DNA of 64,000 bases, from contig CABUBH010000004.1 in the NCBI GenBank assembly GCA_902489775.1, forward strand, positions 8,042-72,041, read 5' to 3'. Below the pieces are notes generated by a model. That model worked only from the letters and a program-made list of their open reading frames with translations, did not search any database and was not told the DNA's origin. Positions within the stretch are counted from its first letter, which is position 1; each line of letters starts with the position of its first letter. This document shows positions 1-9,175 of this stretch, piece by piece. The stretch is from an uncultured Collinsella sp. GTDB taxonomy: Bacteria; Actinomycetota; Coriobacteriia; Coriobacteriales; Coriobacteriaceae. The position numbers and the translations under genes were made by a program.

Positions 1-155
1 TAGTTTGCGGTGTTTTTTGCCATACTCGCTCTCTCGATGCTCCTTTGCTGCGTTTTAGTCATATAGATAGTCAAGGTAGCATAGCCCAGCCCTTGGGCGA
101 TTCCAACCAACACGAAATCCATCGAACAATCGTTCGGAGTTCGATGGAGATTCGT

Positions 156-192
156 TTACTCGGACAAAACCGACTCGGTTCTGTCCGAGTAA
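156..192. repeat. Long imperfect hairpin in the gene-free left edge
   Basis: An 11-bp arm at 156-166 pairs with 182-192, followed after one mismatch by 5 more pairs around a 3-nt loop. A smaller 9-bp inverted repeat (CCATCGAAC / GTTCGATGG) lies just before it at 119-147. There is no T-run, so it is not an obvious terminator. The rest of 1-493 shows no convincing gene on either strand; the short open frames there have no usable ribosome site. Confidence 0.6.
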
Positions 193-493
193 GTTTGAAA
201 GCGGTCGAATGCGTCCTGCTGCGTTTGCGGTTGGATGCGTTTGTCAAAAACGCGCCATGCGGATTATTGGATTGAATCGAACATTGGGACAGGCGTCTCA
301 TTTTATGGGCCGAGGGCGTGTGTATACGAGTCTTTTTGGTCCATGGGGGATGCTGGGCGGTTGCTAGTTGGGCCATGGGTCACTTCGCCCGCGCCGCGTT
401 TAGTCATACGCTCATAGTGGAAGCCGATGCCACGGAGTCGACTTGGGACTCGGGCAACGGATGAGCTGCAAGCCGAAAGGAGCTGTGAGAACG

Positions 494-1507
494 ATGAGGC
501 CCATGACAAAGAAACTGCTGTTAGGAATTCCCACCGTGACGCTTTCGGCTGTGCTGGCGTGTACGCTTGCCGGCTGCGGTGGTAATGCGCCGAGTGGCTC
601 GGGCGGAAGCGCACCTGTGCAGGAGAAGTCCAAGAAGTCCAAGGCCTATGAGTCGCAGACGGTCGAGGTGGCAGGCATTACCTATGAGTCGGTGGCTCAC
701 GGTACGTTCTATCGCGGTGATGCCAAGCAGCAGGACGGCTTTTACCTGCACATCAAGATTACCAACAACAACACAAAGAACAGGACGTTCAGTTCCTTTA
801 ACGTGCATGCTGCCCAGGGCGATCTTGAGGCAGGCGACCCGTTGTTTACTTCCGGCAAGGCGGCTGTGCTCGACTACGTTGCAAGCGAGGCCCCCGATGA
901 TCTGCACAAGGGAATTGACCTTTCCGAGAGGCCAGACATCGGTCCGGGCGAGACCGTTGAGTACGTATATTTCTGGGCGCCCAAGACGGCGTACTACGGG
1001 CCCATCACTGTCGAGTTCGTAGACGCTTACGCCCCCGCTAAGAACCACGAGGCCATGCACTTTGACACCACGGGCTGCGAGACCAAGGAGTTCAAGGCGG
1101 CCGGCGGCGTGGCCGATTCTGGCGAGAAGGCAGATTTAACGGGCATCGACTGCGCGTCGTACAGCATCGAGGCCGCCGATGGGTACACGCTGGATTCGTC
1201 CAACGAAGAGCACGAAAAGGCAGACTTCTTCCACGACGAGACTGGAGGACGCTTGCACATCAGCATCTTCCCGCGCTCGCCGGAGGAAGAGGTTGCAAGC
1301 CTAGAGCAGGTCTACGAAGGCAAGGAGACAACAACCGACCAGGTCGAGTACAACGGCATAACGTGGCTGCGCTTTACCGGTCCCGACAACGGCCATACGC
1401 TGTTTGCGACGGCTCCCGCAACGGGTGAAACCGTCTGCGTGTCGATTGGCTGGAAGATCGATTGGGACGCCGCCGTGCCCATGATGGAAGCACTGAAGCT
1501 CAAGTAA
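494..1507 (+). CDS. Secreted lipoprotein with DUF4352-like N-terminal domain
   Basis: Predicted surface lipoprotein of 337 residues, function unknown. The start at 494 has GAAAGGAG about 12 bases upstream; an in-frame start at 443 has none. The N-terminus is a lipoprotein signal: basic MRPMTKK, a hydrophobic stretch, then lipobox LAGC with the acylated Cys near residue 28, followed by a Gly/Ser-rich linker. The next 150 residues (TYESVAHGTFYRG... to EFVDAY) look like the immunoglobulin-like DUF4352/DUF5067 fold of Gram-positive lipoproteins. The last 120 residues form a separate domain I do not recognise. Monocistronic, with its own terminator. The family name is inferred from pattern only. 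Confidence 0.75.
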   Translation: MRPMTKKLLLGIPTVTLSAVLACTLAGCGGNAPSGSGGSAPVQEKSKKSKAYESQTVEVAGITYESVAHGTFYRGDAKQQDGFYLHIKITNNNTKNRTFSSFNVHAAQGDLEAGDPLFTSGKAAVLDYVASEAPDDLHKGIDLSERPDIGPGETVEYVYFWAPKTAYYGPITVEFVDAYAPAKNHEAMHFDTTGCETKEFKAAGGVADSGEKADLTGIDCASYSIEAADGYTLDSSNEEHEKADFFHDETGGRLHISIFPRSPEEEVASLEQVYEGKETTTDQVEYNGITWLRFTGPDNGHTLFATAPATGETVCVSIGWKIDWDAAVPMMEALKLK

Positions 1508-1535
1508 CGCCGCGATTCTTACGTCAGGCGACTCA

Positions 1536-1571
1536 GGGCTGGCTCCGAGTTATCGGGGCCAGCCCTTTTTT
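1536..1571 (+). terminator. Rho-independent terminator of the lipoprotein gene
   Basis: GGGCTGGC (1536-1543) pairs with GCCAGCCC (1558-1565) and is followed by six T, about 30 bases after the lipoprotein stop codon. Confidence 0.85.
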
Positions 1572-1619
1572 GATGTTCGATGAGCCGAGTCGGCGTCTCT
1601 CGCAAAGGTAATTTAGGAG

Positions 1620-4600
1620 CTAGCGAGGCCTATCCGAATTGATCTCATCGGCGGTGTCGTTTTCGAGCGCCGTGCGGCGGGCGCTGTAGGCGACAAGGCC
1701 GGCGCCAGCTGCGGCGAGTGCTGCAGCGGCTGCCATGAGGGGAGCGTTGACATCGCTCGTGCCCGCAAGCACGCCCGCTTTTCCGGAATGCTTGTTATTG
1801 CCGTGATCCTTGCCGCTGCCAGAGCCACTGCCGCCACCGGAGCTGCTTCCGCCGGAGCCGCCGCCCTCGTCGGTACCGCCGCCACTCGAGCCGCCACCGC
1901 CGTCCGCCGTCATCGGTGCATCGTGAAGCCCCGTCGTATCCGCTTTGTCGCATACGCCGACCTGAACTTCTGAGCGTTCGCATGCCGCGTCGGGCACATG
2001 AAGCTCGTGCAGTACGGCACCCAGCGCCGAGTTTGCGCCCGGTCGAATTTCCTCGAGCGTCACGGGATCGAGCGCCACCAGATCACGCGCCTTCGCATAC
2101 AGCGTTACGCGTTTGCCCACTTCGTCGCTCCAACTCTCGGGGATGGCGAAGCTCATGCGGAACTGTGCCGTGCAGCCTGGTGCCAGCACGGCGTTGCCAT
2201 TGTCGGCAACCAGCGGGTGCGTCGCAAAACGTGCGCCCAGCGTCTCGAGCGCGTACTTCACGTGTGCCATGTCGTTGGCCGAAGCATCCTCGGCGAGCTC
2301 CGGATCGTAGATCGATGCCATTCGTGCATTCGCTCCGAACCCGATGGATGCACTGGAGAACGGCTGGCTGGAGCCCTCTCGGTACAGATCGATCGTGCCG
2401 GCGGTCAGCAAGGTGTTGCCGTCGTTTCGCACCGTGACCATAAAGGATTCACCTGCTGCTCCGGGCACCACCGCGCCCGAGGTAGCGACCGCGCCCGTCG
2501 GAGTGGCACACGCCACCAAGGGCACTTCGATGCCGTGCAGCTCTGCCTCGCTCTTCTCCGCGCTCACAATGTGTGTGGCGAGCGCGGAGAGCATGCCTCC
2601 CGACGTCAAAAATGTCGTTATCTGATCGACGGGATGGTCCAGCTCGCACATCACGAACGGCTCCGTGAACAGATCGCCTGCCAAGGTGCTGGCGAAGATG
2701 CGGAAGTGCTTGCCCATCACTGCTACCGGGTTGCCTTCTTCGTCGTAGGTTTGTCCCACCTTGCCATCGGTATTCTCTACATAGAGCACGCACCTGCCGT
2801 TGTTGCTTACGCTAAACGATGCCGGACCACAGCCTGCGGCACCCACGGGCTGCGTTGCAAATGCCGATGCGCCTCGCGTCCAAGTAATATGCTGCAGTTG
2901 CTCGTTGACGGTGGCCAAAAAGCCCGTGTGCTGCGGCCACGGCACCGCGTGGGGTACTGTGGCATCTGGCGACATAACGCCCCAGCCCGCGATAGACTGG
3001 CCGATCACGGCGTACGATGCGCAAACGCAACCGTTTGCGGTCTCGTACGCAACGGGCACCACCATTTTGCCGTTGATAATCTCGGGCGCGCCCAGCTCGA
3101 TACTCGACGGTGCTTGCGGAAAGCGGAGGACCTGACGGAACGTCAGGCTGTCGCCCGAAACGTCCGACCACAGGGTAAAGCACTCCAGCGCAACCTCGGC
3201 CTCGCTGCCGAGCGTCTTTTCTGCGGTGGTTCCGCGGCGGTGGAGGTAGGCGCCCGACAGGCGCCCGTCGACAAGTGTCTTGCCCACCGTGATGCGTGGG
3301 CACTGCAGGCAATGGTAGCCATCCTCCTGAAGGCGGCCGCGCGAGATGCTGCGCCACGACGTGTGCGATATCACGCGAACTCCGCCGTTGCTTATGCGCA
3401 GGCGCACAACGGACAGTATGCCGGCTGTGCTTGCCGTATCGAAAAGGGTGTTGTCGCCGTCGGGGCGCTCGCCCGAGACCAACAGCACGTAGGCGTCCTG
3501 GTTTCCTCTTCCGTCCGTATATTCCACTACGTCGAAGTCGTAATCGTATATGCCGTCGCGCTCCACGTCGCCCTCGCCAAACCCAAGGGGGAAGTCCACG
3601 GGCGTGGGAGCGGACCACGTGCCGTTTGCCTTTGTGTGTACCACCAGGCGCGAGCGACCATTGTCGCCGTAGCGCACCGAGGCGATACGGAACAGGCATT
3701 CTACGCCGGCAATCATTGCCAGCTTCATGTGGGCTTCGCTGAGCACGCCAGCAAACAGCACGTTGTCGCTCGAGGGCTTGATGCCGCCACGCTCGTCCTC
3801 CGATACGCCGGCAGAATTGGCGTTGGGGTCCGCAACGGCGTTCGTCGCCTGCCCGATATAGGTGTACTCGTACATCGGCGCGGCGTTTTCGCCGTTCTCT
3901 ATCAGTGCATGGACGAAATGCTCGATCTGTCCCGTGTCGTCGCTTTCTGCATCTGCCTCGAGCTCAATGCGCGTGACCGCTTGATCCCAATCGCGCACGA
4001 CAGACGCGACGTTTACAGCAGTGGCCTTAACCTCGGCGCGTGCGAGCAGCTCGGCGTTGGTGACGATGGTGGCCGATGCGATAAATTGCGGCACGCCGCC
4101 CGCCTTGATGTTGTCGGGCGTGCCGAAGCGGGCATCCAACGTGTAAGGCGTATCCCCACCCAATGCGAGCTCAGAGCGCTGGAGCACATACTGGTTGCCA
4201 TTGTTCACCGACATATTCCACGAATCGAGGAGTGTGGGCCACGACCCCGACCAAGCCTTGGTGGTCCACTTGAACATTACGAACTGGAGTATCACATCGA
4301 CATCGACGTCTGCACCTACGCGCAGTCGCGGAAGCTGGTGTCCATCTGCCTTCTCGTACCCAATGAACAGCGTGAGGGACGCGGCGCCGCGTACGGCAGA
4401 CGAAGCGACGCCTGCAACGCCGGCGCCAAAGGTGACGGCAAGCCCGATCTGGATGGTGAACGAGCCCGAGGTGTTTGAATAGTCGAGCGAAATGTTTTTA
4501 AAAAATGCCGCGCCGCTGCCGTGCGTGTGGGCACCCACGGCGAGCGCCAGCTTCGCCAGCACCCAGGGGTTGACGTTTAGGAAAAACGGCACCGGTCCTA

Positions 4601-6005
4601 GGGTAAACTGCTCGGTCCAATTGAGGTCGGTTCTTACCTGGAAGAGGGCCTTAATATTGCCGTATGCGGGGTCGTTGTTGTTACCCCAGGTTTTGCCCAC
4701 CCAATCGTAGGCGAGCGAGCCGTACAGCTGTGTGGCGATATCCATCGTGAACAGCAGCGTGCAATGGTGGCGAAGGAGCTTGGTGTTTCTTGGATCGGTG
4801 CCCGAACCGGCACTCATACTCTTGTACTGATTCCACTTCCCCTCCATCTCGTCGAGGTAGCGGTTTGCCTGCTTGGCGCCCGACTCACGTGGCGATTTCT
4901 TCCAGTATTCCGGATCAGGGTTGCCCGAATCGTTCATGTAGCTGGCTGGTTTGTATCCTCCGCCAAACAGCACGTACCCGGCAAACGAGAAATCGAACAA
5001 AATGGGGAACGAGGGAATCCAGCACGTGAACTTATTGCCGCCGATGCCGGGAAACGCCGCTGGGAAATCAAACGGAGTGACCTCTTGGTCCATGGTAGTG
5101 GGGACGATAGTGGTCGAGCCCGATTCCGCCTTTGCGGCCGGCGCAGTAACAACGGCCATAGGGGATGAGAGCGTGTAGGTTTTGCCCTGGTAGTCGAGGA
5201 TAAAGCGCAGCTTGCACCCTTCTTCCAGAAGGCCCGGTGCCGCATCGAGGAACGTGTCTTCGAGCGTGAACGTCGCCAGATTATCCGCGTCCGATGCGCT
5301 GGCCTTGACTTGGCCAATCTGCGTGACGGTTTCGGGTGAGCTGCCCGCGGCAGGCGCTACTTTGTTGATGCGCAGCGTTGCCTGTCCACCCTGTGGTAGA
5401 TGTGCCTGCACGGTAAAGGCGTGCGTATCGGGCTGTTCGTTTGCCGTGTCGTCCTTTGGCAATGCCATGAACGTGGCTTCAGCGTACTGGATGTCCCATT
5501 CGTCGAATGTGAGCTGGCGGAAGTACGGCTCGCCGTCGGAAAGCGGACGCGTGGGCGCGGTTATGGCGGTGCCGCCCTGGATACGTGCAAGGGGAATCTC
5601 GACATCACGGTAGCCCGCCATGCTAATGGAGATGCCGCCGTTAAAGTCGTACGCGTCGAGAAGCGTTGCCTCGTCCACGTAGCCTTCCGAAAGAGGGGCG
5701 ACCTCAAAGATGGCCGTGCCCTCGTCGTCGGTAGTGGCGGAGAGCTGCTTGCCCGCGGCATAACGCGACGCGAGCGTGACCTGGGCTCCCTTGATGGGCA
5801 TATTCTTGTTGGCGACGTCGACCACGACCACACCAAACATGGTGCGCGAGAGAACGAGCACCTTGAAGGGGTCTTCTTCGTCGGCATAGGCCTCGGTGGG
5901 GATGAATGGCAGTATGAAGGCGTTTGCGCTGCCCGGCACGCGAGGCAGCATGATGCCTGCCAGCGAGGATGCTCCGGCGATAAGTAACGAACGGCGATCA
6001 AGCAT
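1620..6005 (-). CDS. Very large secreted cell-surface protein with Tat-like signal and C-terminal anchor region
   Basis: 1461 residues. The open frame extends farther upstream, but the start at 6005 fits best: GGGAG lies 6 bases ahead and a signal begins at once (MLDRRSLLIAGASSLAG), with an RR pair resembling a twin-arginine motif. Residues about 50-150 look like a carboxypeptidase-regulatory-like beta domain (a GAQVTL...TDDEGTAIFEV pattern). The middle is beta-rich and may include propeller-like repeats; near residue 1250 a CARDB-like stretch (VTVRNDGNTLL) appears. The C-terminus has a Gly/Ser linker, the motif LAGTSD, an Ala-rich membrane helix and a basic tail (YSARR), laid out like a sortase signal but with a degenerate motif. 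Function unknown; adhesion or substrate binding is only inference. The LuxR-type gene directly upstream on the same strand may control it. Confidence 0.8.
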   Translation of the reverse strand: MLDRRSLLIAGASSLAGIMLPRVPGSANAFILPFIPTEAYADEEDPFKVLVLSRTMFGVVVVDVANKNMPIKGAQVTLASRYAAGKQLSATTDDEGTAIFEVAPLSEGYVDEATLLDAYDFNGGISISMAGYRDVEIPLARIQGGTAITAPTRPLSDGEPYFRQLTFDEWDIQYAEATFMALPKDDTANEQPDTHAFTVQAHLPQGGQATLRINKVAPAAGSSPETVTQIGQVKASASDADNLATFTLEDTFLDAAPGLLEEGCKLRFILDYQGKTYTLSSPMAVVTAPAAKAESGSTTIVPTTMDQEVTPFDFPAAFPGIGGNKFTCWIPSFPILFDFSFAGYVLFGGGYKPASYMNDSGNPDPEYWKKSPRESGAKQANRYLDEMEGKWNQYKSMSAGSGTDPRNTKLLRHHCTLLFTMDIATQLYGSLAYDWVGKTWGNNNDPAYGNIKALFQVRTDLNWTEQFTLGPVPFFLNVNPWVLAKLALAVGAHTHGSGAAFFKNISLDYSNTSGSFTIQIGLAVTFGAGVAGVASSAVRGAASLTLFIGYEKADGHQLPRLRVGADVDVDVILQFVMFKWTTKAWSGSWPTLLDSWNMSVNNGNQYVLQRSELALGGDTPYTLDARFGTPDNIKAGGVPQFIASATIVTNAELLARAEVKATAVNVASVVRDWDQAVTRIELEADAESDDTGQIEHFVHALIENGENAAPMYEYTYIGQATNAVADPNANSAGVSEDERGGIKPSSDNVLFAGVLSEAHMKLAMIAGVECLFRIASVRYGDNGRSRLVVHTKANGTWSAPTPVDFPLGFGEGDVERDGIYDYDFDVVEYTDGRGNQDAYVLLVSGERPDGDNTLFDTASTAGILSVVRLRISNGGVRVISHTSWRSISRGRLQEDGYHCLQCPRITVGKTLVDGRLSGAYLHRRGTTAEKTLGSEAEVALECFTLWSDVSGDSLTFRQVLRFPQAPSSIELGAPEIINGKMVVPVAYETANGCVCASYAVIGQSIAGWGVMSPDATVPHAVPWPQHTGFLATVNEQLQHITWTRGASAFATQPVGAAGCGPASFSVSNNGRCVLYVENTDGKVGQTYDEEGNPVAVMGKHFRIFASTLAGDLFTEPFVMCELDHPVDQITTFLTSGGMLSALATHIVSAEKSEAELHGIEVPLVACATPTGAVATSGAVVPGAAGESFMVTVRNDGNTLLTAGTIDLYREGSSQPFSSASIGFGANARMASIYDPELAEDASANDMAHVKYALETLGARFATHPLVADNGNAVLAPGCTAQFRMSFAIPESWSDEVGKRVTLYAKARDLVALDPVTLEEIRPGANSALGAVLHELHVPDAACERSEVQVGVCDKADTTGLHDAPMTADGGGGSSGGGTDEGGGSGGSSSGGGSGSGSGKDHGNNKHSGKAGVLAGTSDVNAPLMAAAAALAAAGAGLVAYSARRTALENDTADEINSDRPR

Positions 6006-6160
6006 TTTGGGCTCCCATCCCGCAAATATCGGAGGAAATAATCCAATTTTGCGAGAAGGTGCCCCGTGGCGGTAGTGCCGTTCAAGAGTCAAAATGTCCA
6101 AATTAATTGAGCGAAGCGCCGGGTTCCGGAACGCGTTCGATGCGCTTGGCAGCCCGGTTG

Positions 6161-7165
6161 CTAACGCAACATATGCGCGACCAGCTCGGCGCGTGTGCCG
6201 ATGCCAAGCTTTGCGTATACGCCGGATAGGCGGTTTTTGACGGTGCCCGGCGATACTCCCATGTGGCGTGCGATTTCGGCGTTGGTCCATCCGCGGCAGG
6301 CGAGCATGGCCATGGTGAACTCCGTGGTCGTTAAATCGTCGGCCACGTCCTCGCCCGAATCGGGGTTGTGGATGCGCCGCCAGCCGTAGCTGAAGCGGTA
6401 CGTGATCTCGATGATGCGCGCGAAGTCGTCTGGGTATTGCGTTTTTAGGCACGCCTCGATGAGCCCCTGTAAAAGGCCGTGGTGCTCGCCAATGAGCTCG
6501 ATAAGGCCGTCGGGGCGCGCAATGCCCCAAGCGGCTCCGAAGTGTGCCTTTGCGGCGTCGATGTCCTTGAGGCTCATGCATGCCATGGAGGCTGCCAGGT
6601 GCAGGAACAGTTCCGAGATCGGATAACTTCCCTGTTTCATAATCAGGGCGTTTTCCGCCATGCCCAGGCTGCGGCCGTATTCGCCGCGCAGATACAAGGC
6701 GTGCGCCATCACGTAGCTGGCGAACAGGCGCAGGCCTTCGGGCAGATGCGCCGCAAGTGGATAAAACTCTTCGGCAGAATACGGGGAAGGCAAGTGCAGC
6801 AGGACGCTTGCGGCCGAGGCGAACAGGATATGCGTGGCGTGGATAGCGGATGATTCCTCGTCGGCCGGCGTATCGAGGATGCCCGCAAGGCACCGGCGGG
6901 CGTCGGCGATACGGTTGAGCGACAGACTGGCATATCCGCAGATAAAGCATGCGGAATAGCGCAGTGCGGGGTCGGTGGCGTCAAGATAGGGGCGTGCTGT
7001 CTTGGCAGCGAGGGTGGCCTGTCCGCGAAAGTACAGCGCTTCTGCCGTGGCGATGGTGCGTGAATCGGGGTCGGAAATGCCTGCAACCGCAGCGTCAATC
7101 TGCCCCGGCACAAAGGCGGTGCACATCAACGGCATGGGAACGCATGGGTAGCCATCGCAGTCCAT
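6161..7165 (-). CDS. LuxR-type transcriptional regulator
   Basis: 334 residues from the start at 7165, which has GGGAG 7 bases upstream; a farther in-frame start at 7372 lacks a ribosome site. The last 65 residues are a clear GerE/LuxR helix-turn-helix (LTTTEFTMAMLACRGWTNAE, then HMGVSPGTVKNRLS and AKLGI). The N-terminal 260 residues are helix-rich with an Ala/Leu repeat pattern suggesting TPR-like helices, with no receiver domain or Walker motif. It lies upstream of, and on the same strand as, the giant surface-protein gene with a 155-bp gap, so local control of that gene is likely but inferred. Confidence 0.85.
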   Translation of the reverse strand: MDCDGYPCVPMPLMCTAFVPGQIDAAVAGISDPDSRTIATAEALYFRGQATLAAKTARPYLDATDPALRYSACFICGYASLSLNRIADARRCLAGILDTPADEESSAIHATHILFASAASVLLHLPSPYSAEEFYPLAAHLPEGLRLFASYVMAHALYLRGEYGRSLGMAENALIMKQGSYPISELFLHLAASMACMSLKDIDAAKAHFGAAWGIARPDGLIELIGEHHGLLQGLIEACLKTQYPDDFARIIEITYRFSYGWRRIHNPDSGEDVADDLTTTEFTMAMLACRGWTNAEIARHMGVSPGTVKNRLSGVYAKLGIGTRAELVAHMLR

Positions 7166-7453
7166 CTTCCATCTCCCATCAGGTGGCAACAATGCAGCAA
7201 TTGTACTCCTGTTGCTCGGGACTGGAATTTGTGGGTATCGCCTACGATTATGCCGAACGTATAAAGGAAGACTAGCGGCTCTCTTGAACCCGAGGTCGAA
7301 GAGGGCGTTGTGCAAGGCATATGGGGCCGAGCGGAAGTGTATCAAAAGAGCGTTACTTGACGTTTCATGCATAATGCCAACCGCCCCGCGACATCACGTT
7401 CGCAGCGCGCAGGGGCCGGAGAATCTTCACGATGAGAGTTGACGTCTAATACC

Positions 7454-7483
7454 TTGCATCGTATAGTGTGTATAGCATAGTAT
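7454..7483 (+). promoter_or_regulatory. Probable promoter/operator of the padR operon
   Basis: TTGCAT (7454-7459), an 18-bp spacer and TAGTAT (7478-7483) sit just before the strong ribosome site of padR. The spacer is rich in TATAG/ATAGT elements of the AT-rich type PadR proteins bind, so autoregulation is plausible. The rest of 7166-7504 shows no gene. Confidence 0.45.
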
Positions 7484-7504
7484 ATGACGAGAGGAGGTGT
7501 GCGG

Positions 7505-7822
7505 ATGGAGGCACAGATGAAGCGCGGCTTCCTGGAGGCCTGCGTGCTCGCGGCCGTCTCCGGCGAGGAGTCCTACGGCTACCAGATCGTGAAGGACGTA
7601 CCGGCGAGCATGGGGCTCACGGAGTCGACGCTCTACCCGCTGCTCAAGCGCCTGGAGAAGGCCGGGTGCATCACGGCGCGCTCCGCCGAGCACAACGGGC
7701 GGCTGCGCCGGTACTACCGCATCACGGACGACGGGCGAGCGCGCATCGAGGAGTTTCTGGCCGAGTGGCCGTCCGTACGGGAGATTTACGCATACGTTGA
7801 GGGGGCGCACCATGACGCGTGA
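7505..7822 (+). CDS. PadR family transcriptional regulator
   Basis: 105-residue winged-helix repressor. AGGAGGTG lies 6 bases before the ATG at 7505. The body matches the PadR N-terminal domain: GFLEACVLAAVS, YGYQIVKDV, the recognition region LTESTLYPLLKRLEKAG, and the wing with RRYYRITDDGRARIEEF. It is first in an operon and overlaps the DUF1700 gene by 11 bp. PadR-DUF1700-envelope protein sets are common in Gram-positives, where the repressor usually controls its own membrane-protein operon. The ligand is unknown. Confidence 0.92.
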   Translation: MEAQMKRGFLEACVLAAVSGEESYGYQIVKDVPASMGLTESTLYPLLKRLEKAGCITARSAEHNGRLRRYYRITDDGRARIEEFLAEWPSVREIYAYVEGAHHDA

Positions 7823-8435
7823 TGAGTTTCTGGGCCGGTTGGGCGAGCTGCTCGCCTGCCTGCCGGCCGAGCAGGTGGAGGAGACCAAGGCGTTCTATGC
7901 GGAGGCCATCGCCGATCGCATGGAGGACGGTATGAGCGAGGAGGAGGCCGTGGCCGCCATGGGCACGCCCGGCGAGGTGGCGGAGGCCACGCTCGACGAC
8001 CTGCCCACCGTGCCGCGCGCGATCGCGAGGACGCGCCAGCGCAGCACCGCGCTGCTGTGGGTGCTGACCATCGTGGGCTCCCCGGTGTGGGTGCCGCTGC
8101 TCGCCGCCTTCGCCGCCGTGGTCGTCACGGTCTATATCTGCATCTGGGTGCTGGCGCTCTGCGTGTGGATCGTCGCGGCGGCACTCGGGGGCGTGGGCGT
8201 AGTTGAGCTCCTGTTTGCCGTAAGCGGCGTCACCATCGGCCACTTCCCGTACGCCTCCGCCTCGGCGGGCGTGGGGCTCGGCCTCGTCGGCGTGGCGCTC
8301 TTCGTTGGTGCTGGCGCTTGGGCCGCCTCAAAACAAATTGCGCGCCTCTCGGCGCTCTGGGCGAGGAAGGCCGCCTCGCCCTTCTGGAAGGGTAAGGGCG
8401 AGAAGGGCGGCGCTGCCGCGCATCTCGCGGCGTAG
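7812..8435 (+). CDS. DUF1700 (HAAS domain) membrane protein
   Basis: 207 residues. The N-terminal 75 residues carry the HAAS/DUF1700 signature (DEFLGRLGELLACLP, EETKAFYAEAIADRMEDG and SEEEAVAAMGTPGEVA). This is followed by about four hydrophobic segments (residues 80-180) and a basic tail rich in Lys and Gly. The start at 7812 lies inside the end of padR, so translation is probably coupled. HAAS proteins usually pair with PadR regulators and are thought to act as membrane partners in signal sensing; the biochemical role is not known. Confidence 0.88.
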   Translation: MTRDEFLGRLGELLACLPAEQVEETKAFYAEAIADRMEDGMSEEEAVAAMGTPGEVAEATLDDLPTVPRAIARTRQRSTALLWVLTIVGSPVWVPLLAAFAAVVVTVYICIWVLALCVWIVAAALGGVGVVELLFAVSGVTIGHFPYASASAGVGLGLVGVALFVGAGAWAASKQIARLSALWARKAASPFWKGKGEKGGAAAHLAA

Positions 8436-8450
8436 AAAGGAGTGAGTACC

Positions 8451-8705
8451 ATGACCAGCGCGAAGAAGATCTACCTCGCCGTGGCGGGCGGGCTCGTTGC
8501 CGCGGGTGTTGTCCTCGCGGGCATTGGCTTTATCGCTTCGGGCTTCGACCCGGCCGTGTTCACAACCCAAATCGACACGCGCGACAGCACCATCGTGCTC
8601 GGCGGCGTCGAGGTGGACGAACACGAGAGTATCCCGTTCATCAGCCAGCTCGCCAATCTGGGCGAGATCGACACCTCCGGCGTCGCGGATCCCGCCGCGC
8701 CCTAG
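8451..8705 (+). CDS. Short membrane-anchored protein of the padR operon, possibly a truncated DUF4097 protein
   Basis: 84 residues. AAAGGAG lies 9 bases before the ATG at 8451, and the gene starts 15 bases after DUF1700. One N-terminal hydrophobic helix (YLAVAGGLVAAGVVLAGIGF) is followed by a short extracellular segment ending in ADPAAP. This slot in PadR/HAAS operons is normally filled by a longer DUF4097 beta-helix protein, so this copy may be shortened. I cannot see the missing part downstream in any frame, so truncation is an inference. Confidence 0.6.
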   Translation: MTSAKKIYLAVAGGLVAAGVVLAGIGFIASGFDPAVFTTQIDTRDSTIVLGGVEVDEHESIPFISQLANLGEIDTSGVADPAAP

Positions 8706-8866
8706 GCTCAGCGAGCCCGGGCGCTCTGCCCGCCAAGCTGCGTAAGCCGGCGAAACCCGAACCTCAACCTCTACGCAACTGGCCCCAAGCCTGCGCCGAT
8801 TCGCTCTCAGCGCCGCGCGGGGGCCCGTGACGCATGCCCAAATAGGTACGAGGAGAAAGGAACGCG

Positions 8867-8962
8867 ATGACGACAACCACGCCCTTCCGCCTTCACGGGG
8901 CCACGCAGGACCGGAAGCGACTGGGCCGTGCGGTGGGGCTGTGCTTGGATTGGCTACACTGA
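8867..8962 (+). pseudogene. Truncated PspC-like gene
   Basis: A strong ribosome site (GAGGAGAAAGGA) precedes an ATG at 8867, but the frame closes after 31 codons. The start, MTTTTPFRLHGATQDRK, resembles the N-terminus of PspC-domain membrane proteins (normally RL...TDRKLGGVCGG), a usual neighbour of PadR/HAAS genes. After DRK the conserved glycine-rich run is scrambled, and in the next frame the sequence stays open to 9158 without family features. The best reading is a gene broken by a small indel or deletion. Assignment is tentative. Confidence 0.4.
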
Positions 8963-9175
8963 TATGGACAGTTCCGTGAGGGGCGCGAGAGACGGGACTC
9001 TGGGGAGATCTTCGAGGAGGAGTGTCTCGACTGGAAGCGCGGGTTCAGTGGAGCAGGAACCTAATCTCTGTCTCTCTTGCTTTTTTGATTTGTTGAGAAG
9101 TCGGCATTTGGGGGCATTTTGGATAGCGAACAGTTCTAACAAGAAGCTGAGAAAATAGAACAAAGCCTGAGTGCC

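Noticed and set aside
1998..4478. 826-codon open frame on the plus strand
   Set aside because: It is opposite the giant surface-protein gene; its translation lacks domain patterns and is rich in Arg/His/Cys/Val as expected for the complement of a GC-rich gene.
8928..9158. 76-codon plus-strand ORF overlapping the PspC-like fragment
   Set aside because: No ribosome site, low-complexity Arg/Ser composition and no family features; better explained as the out-of-frame continuation of the broken gene.
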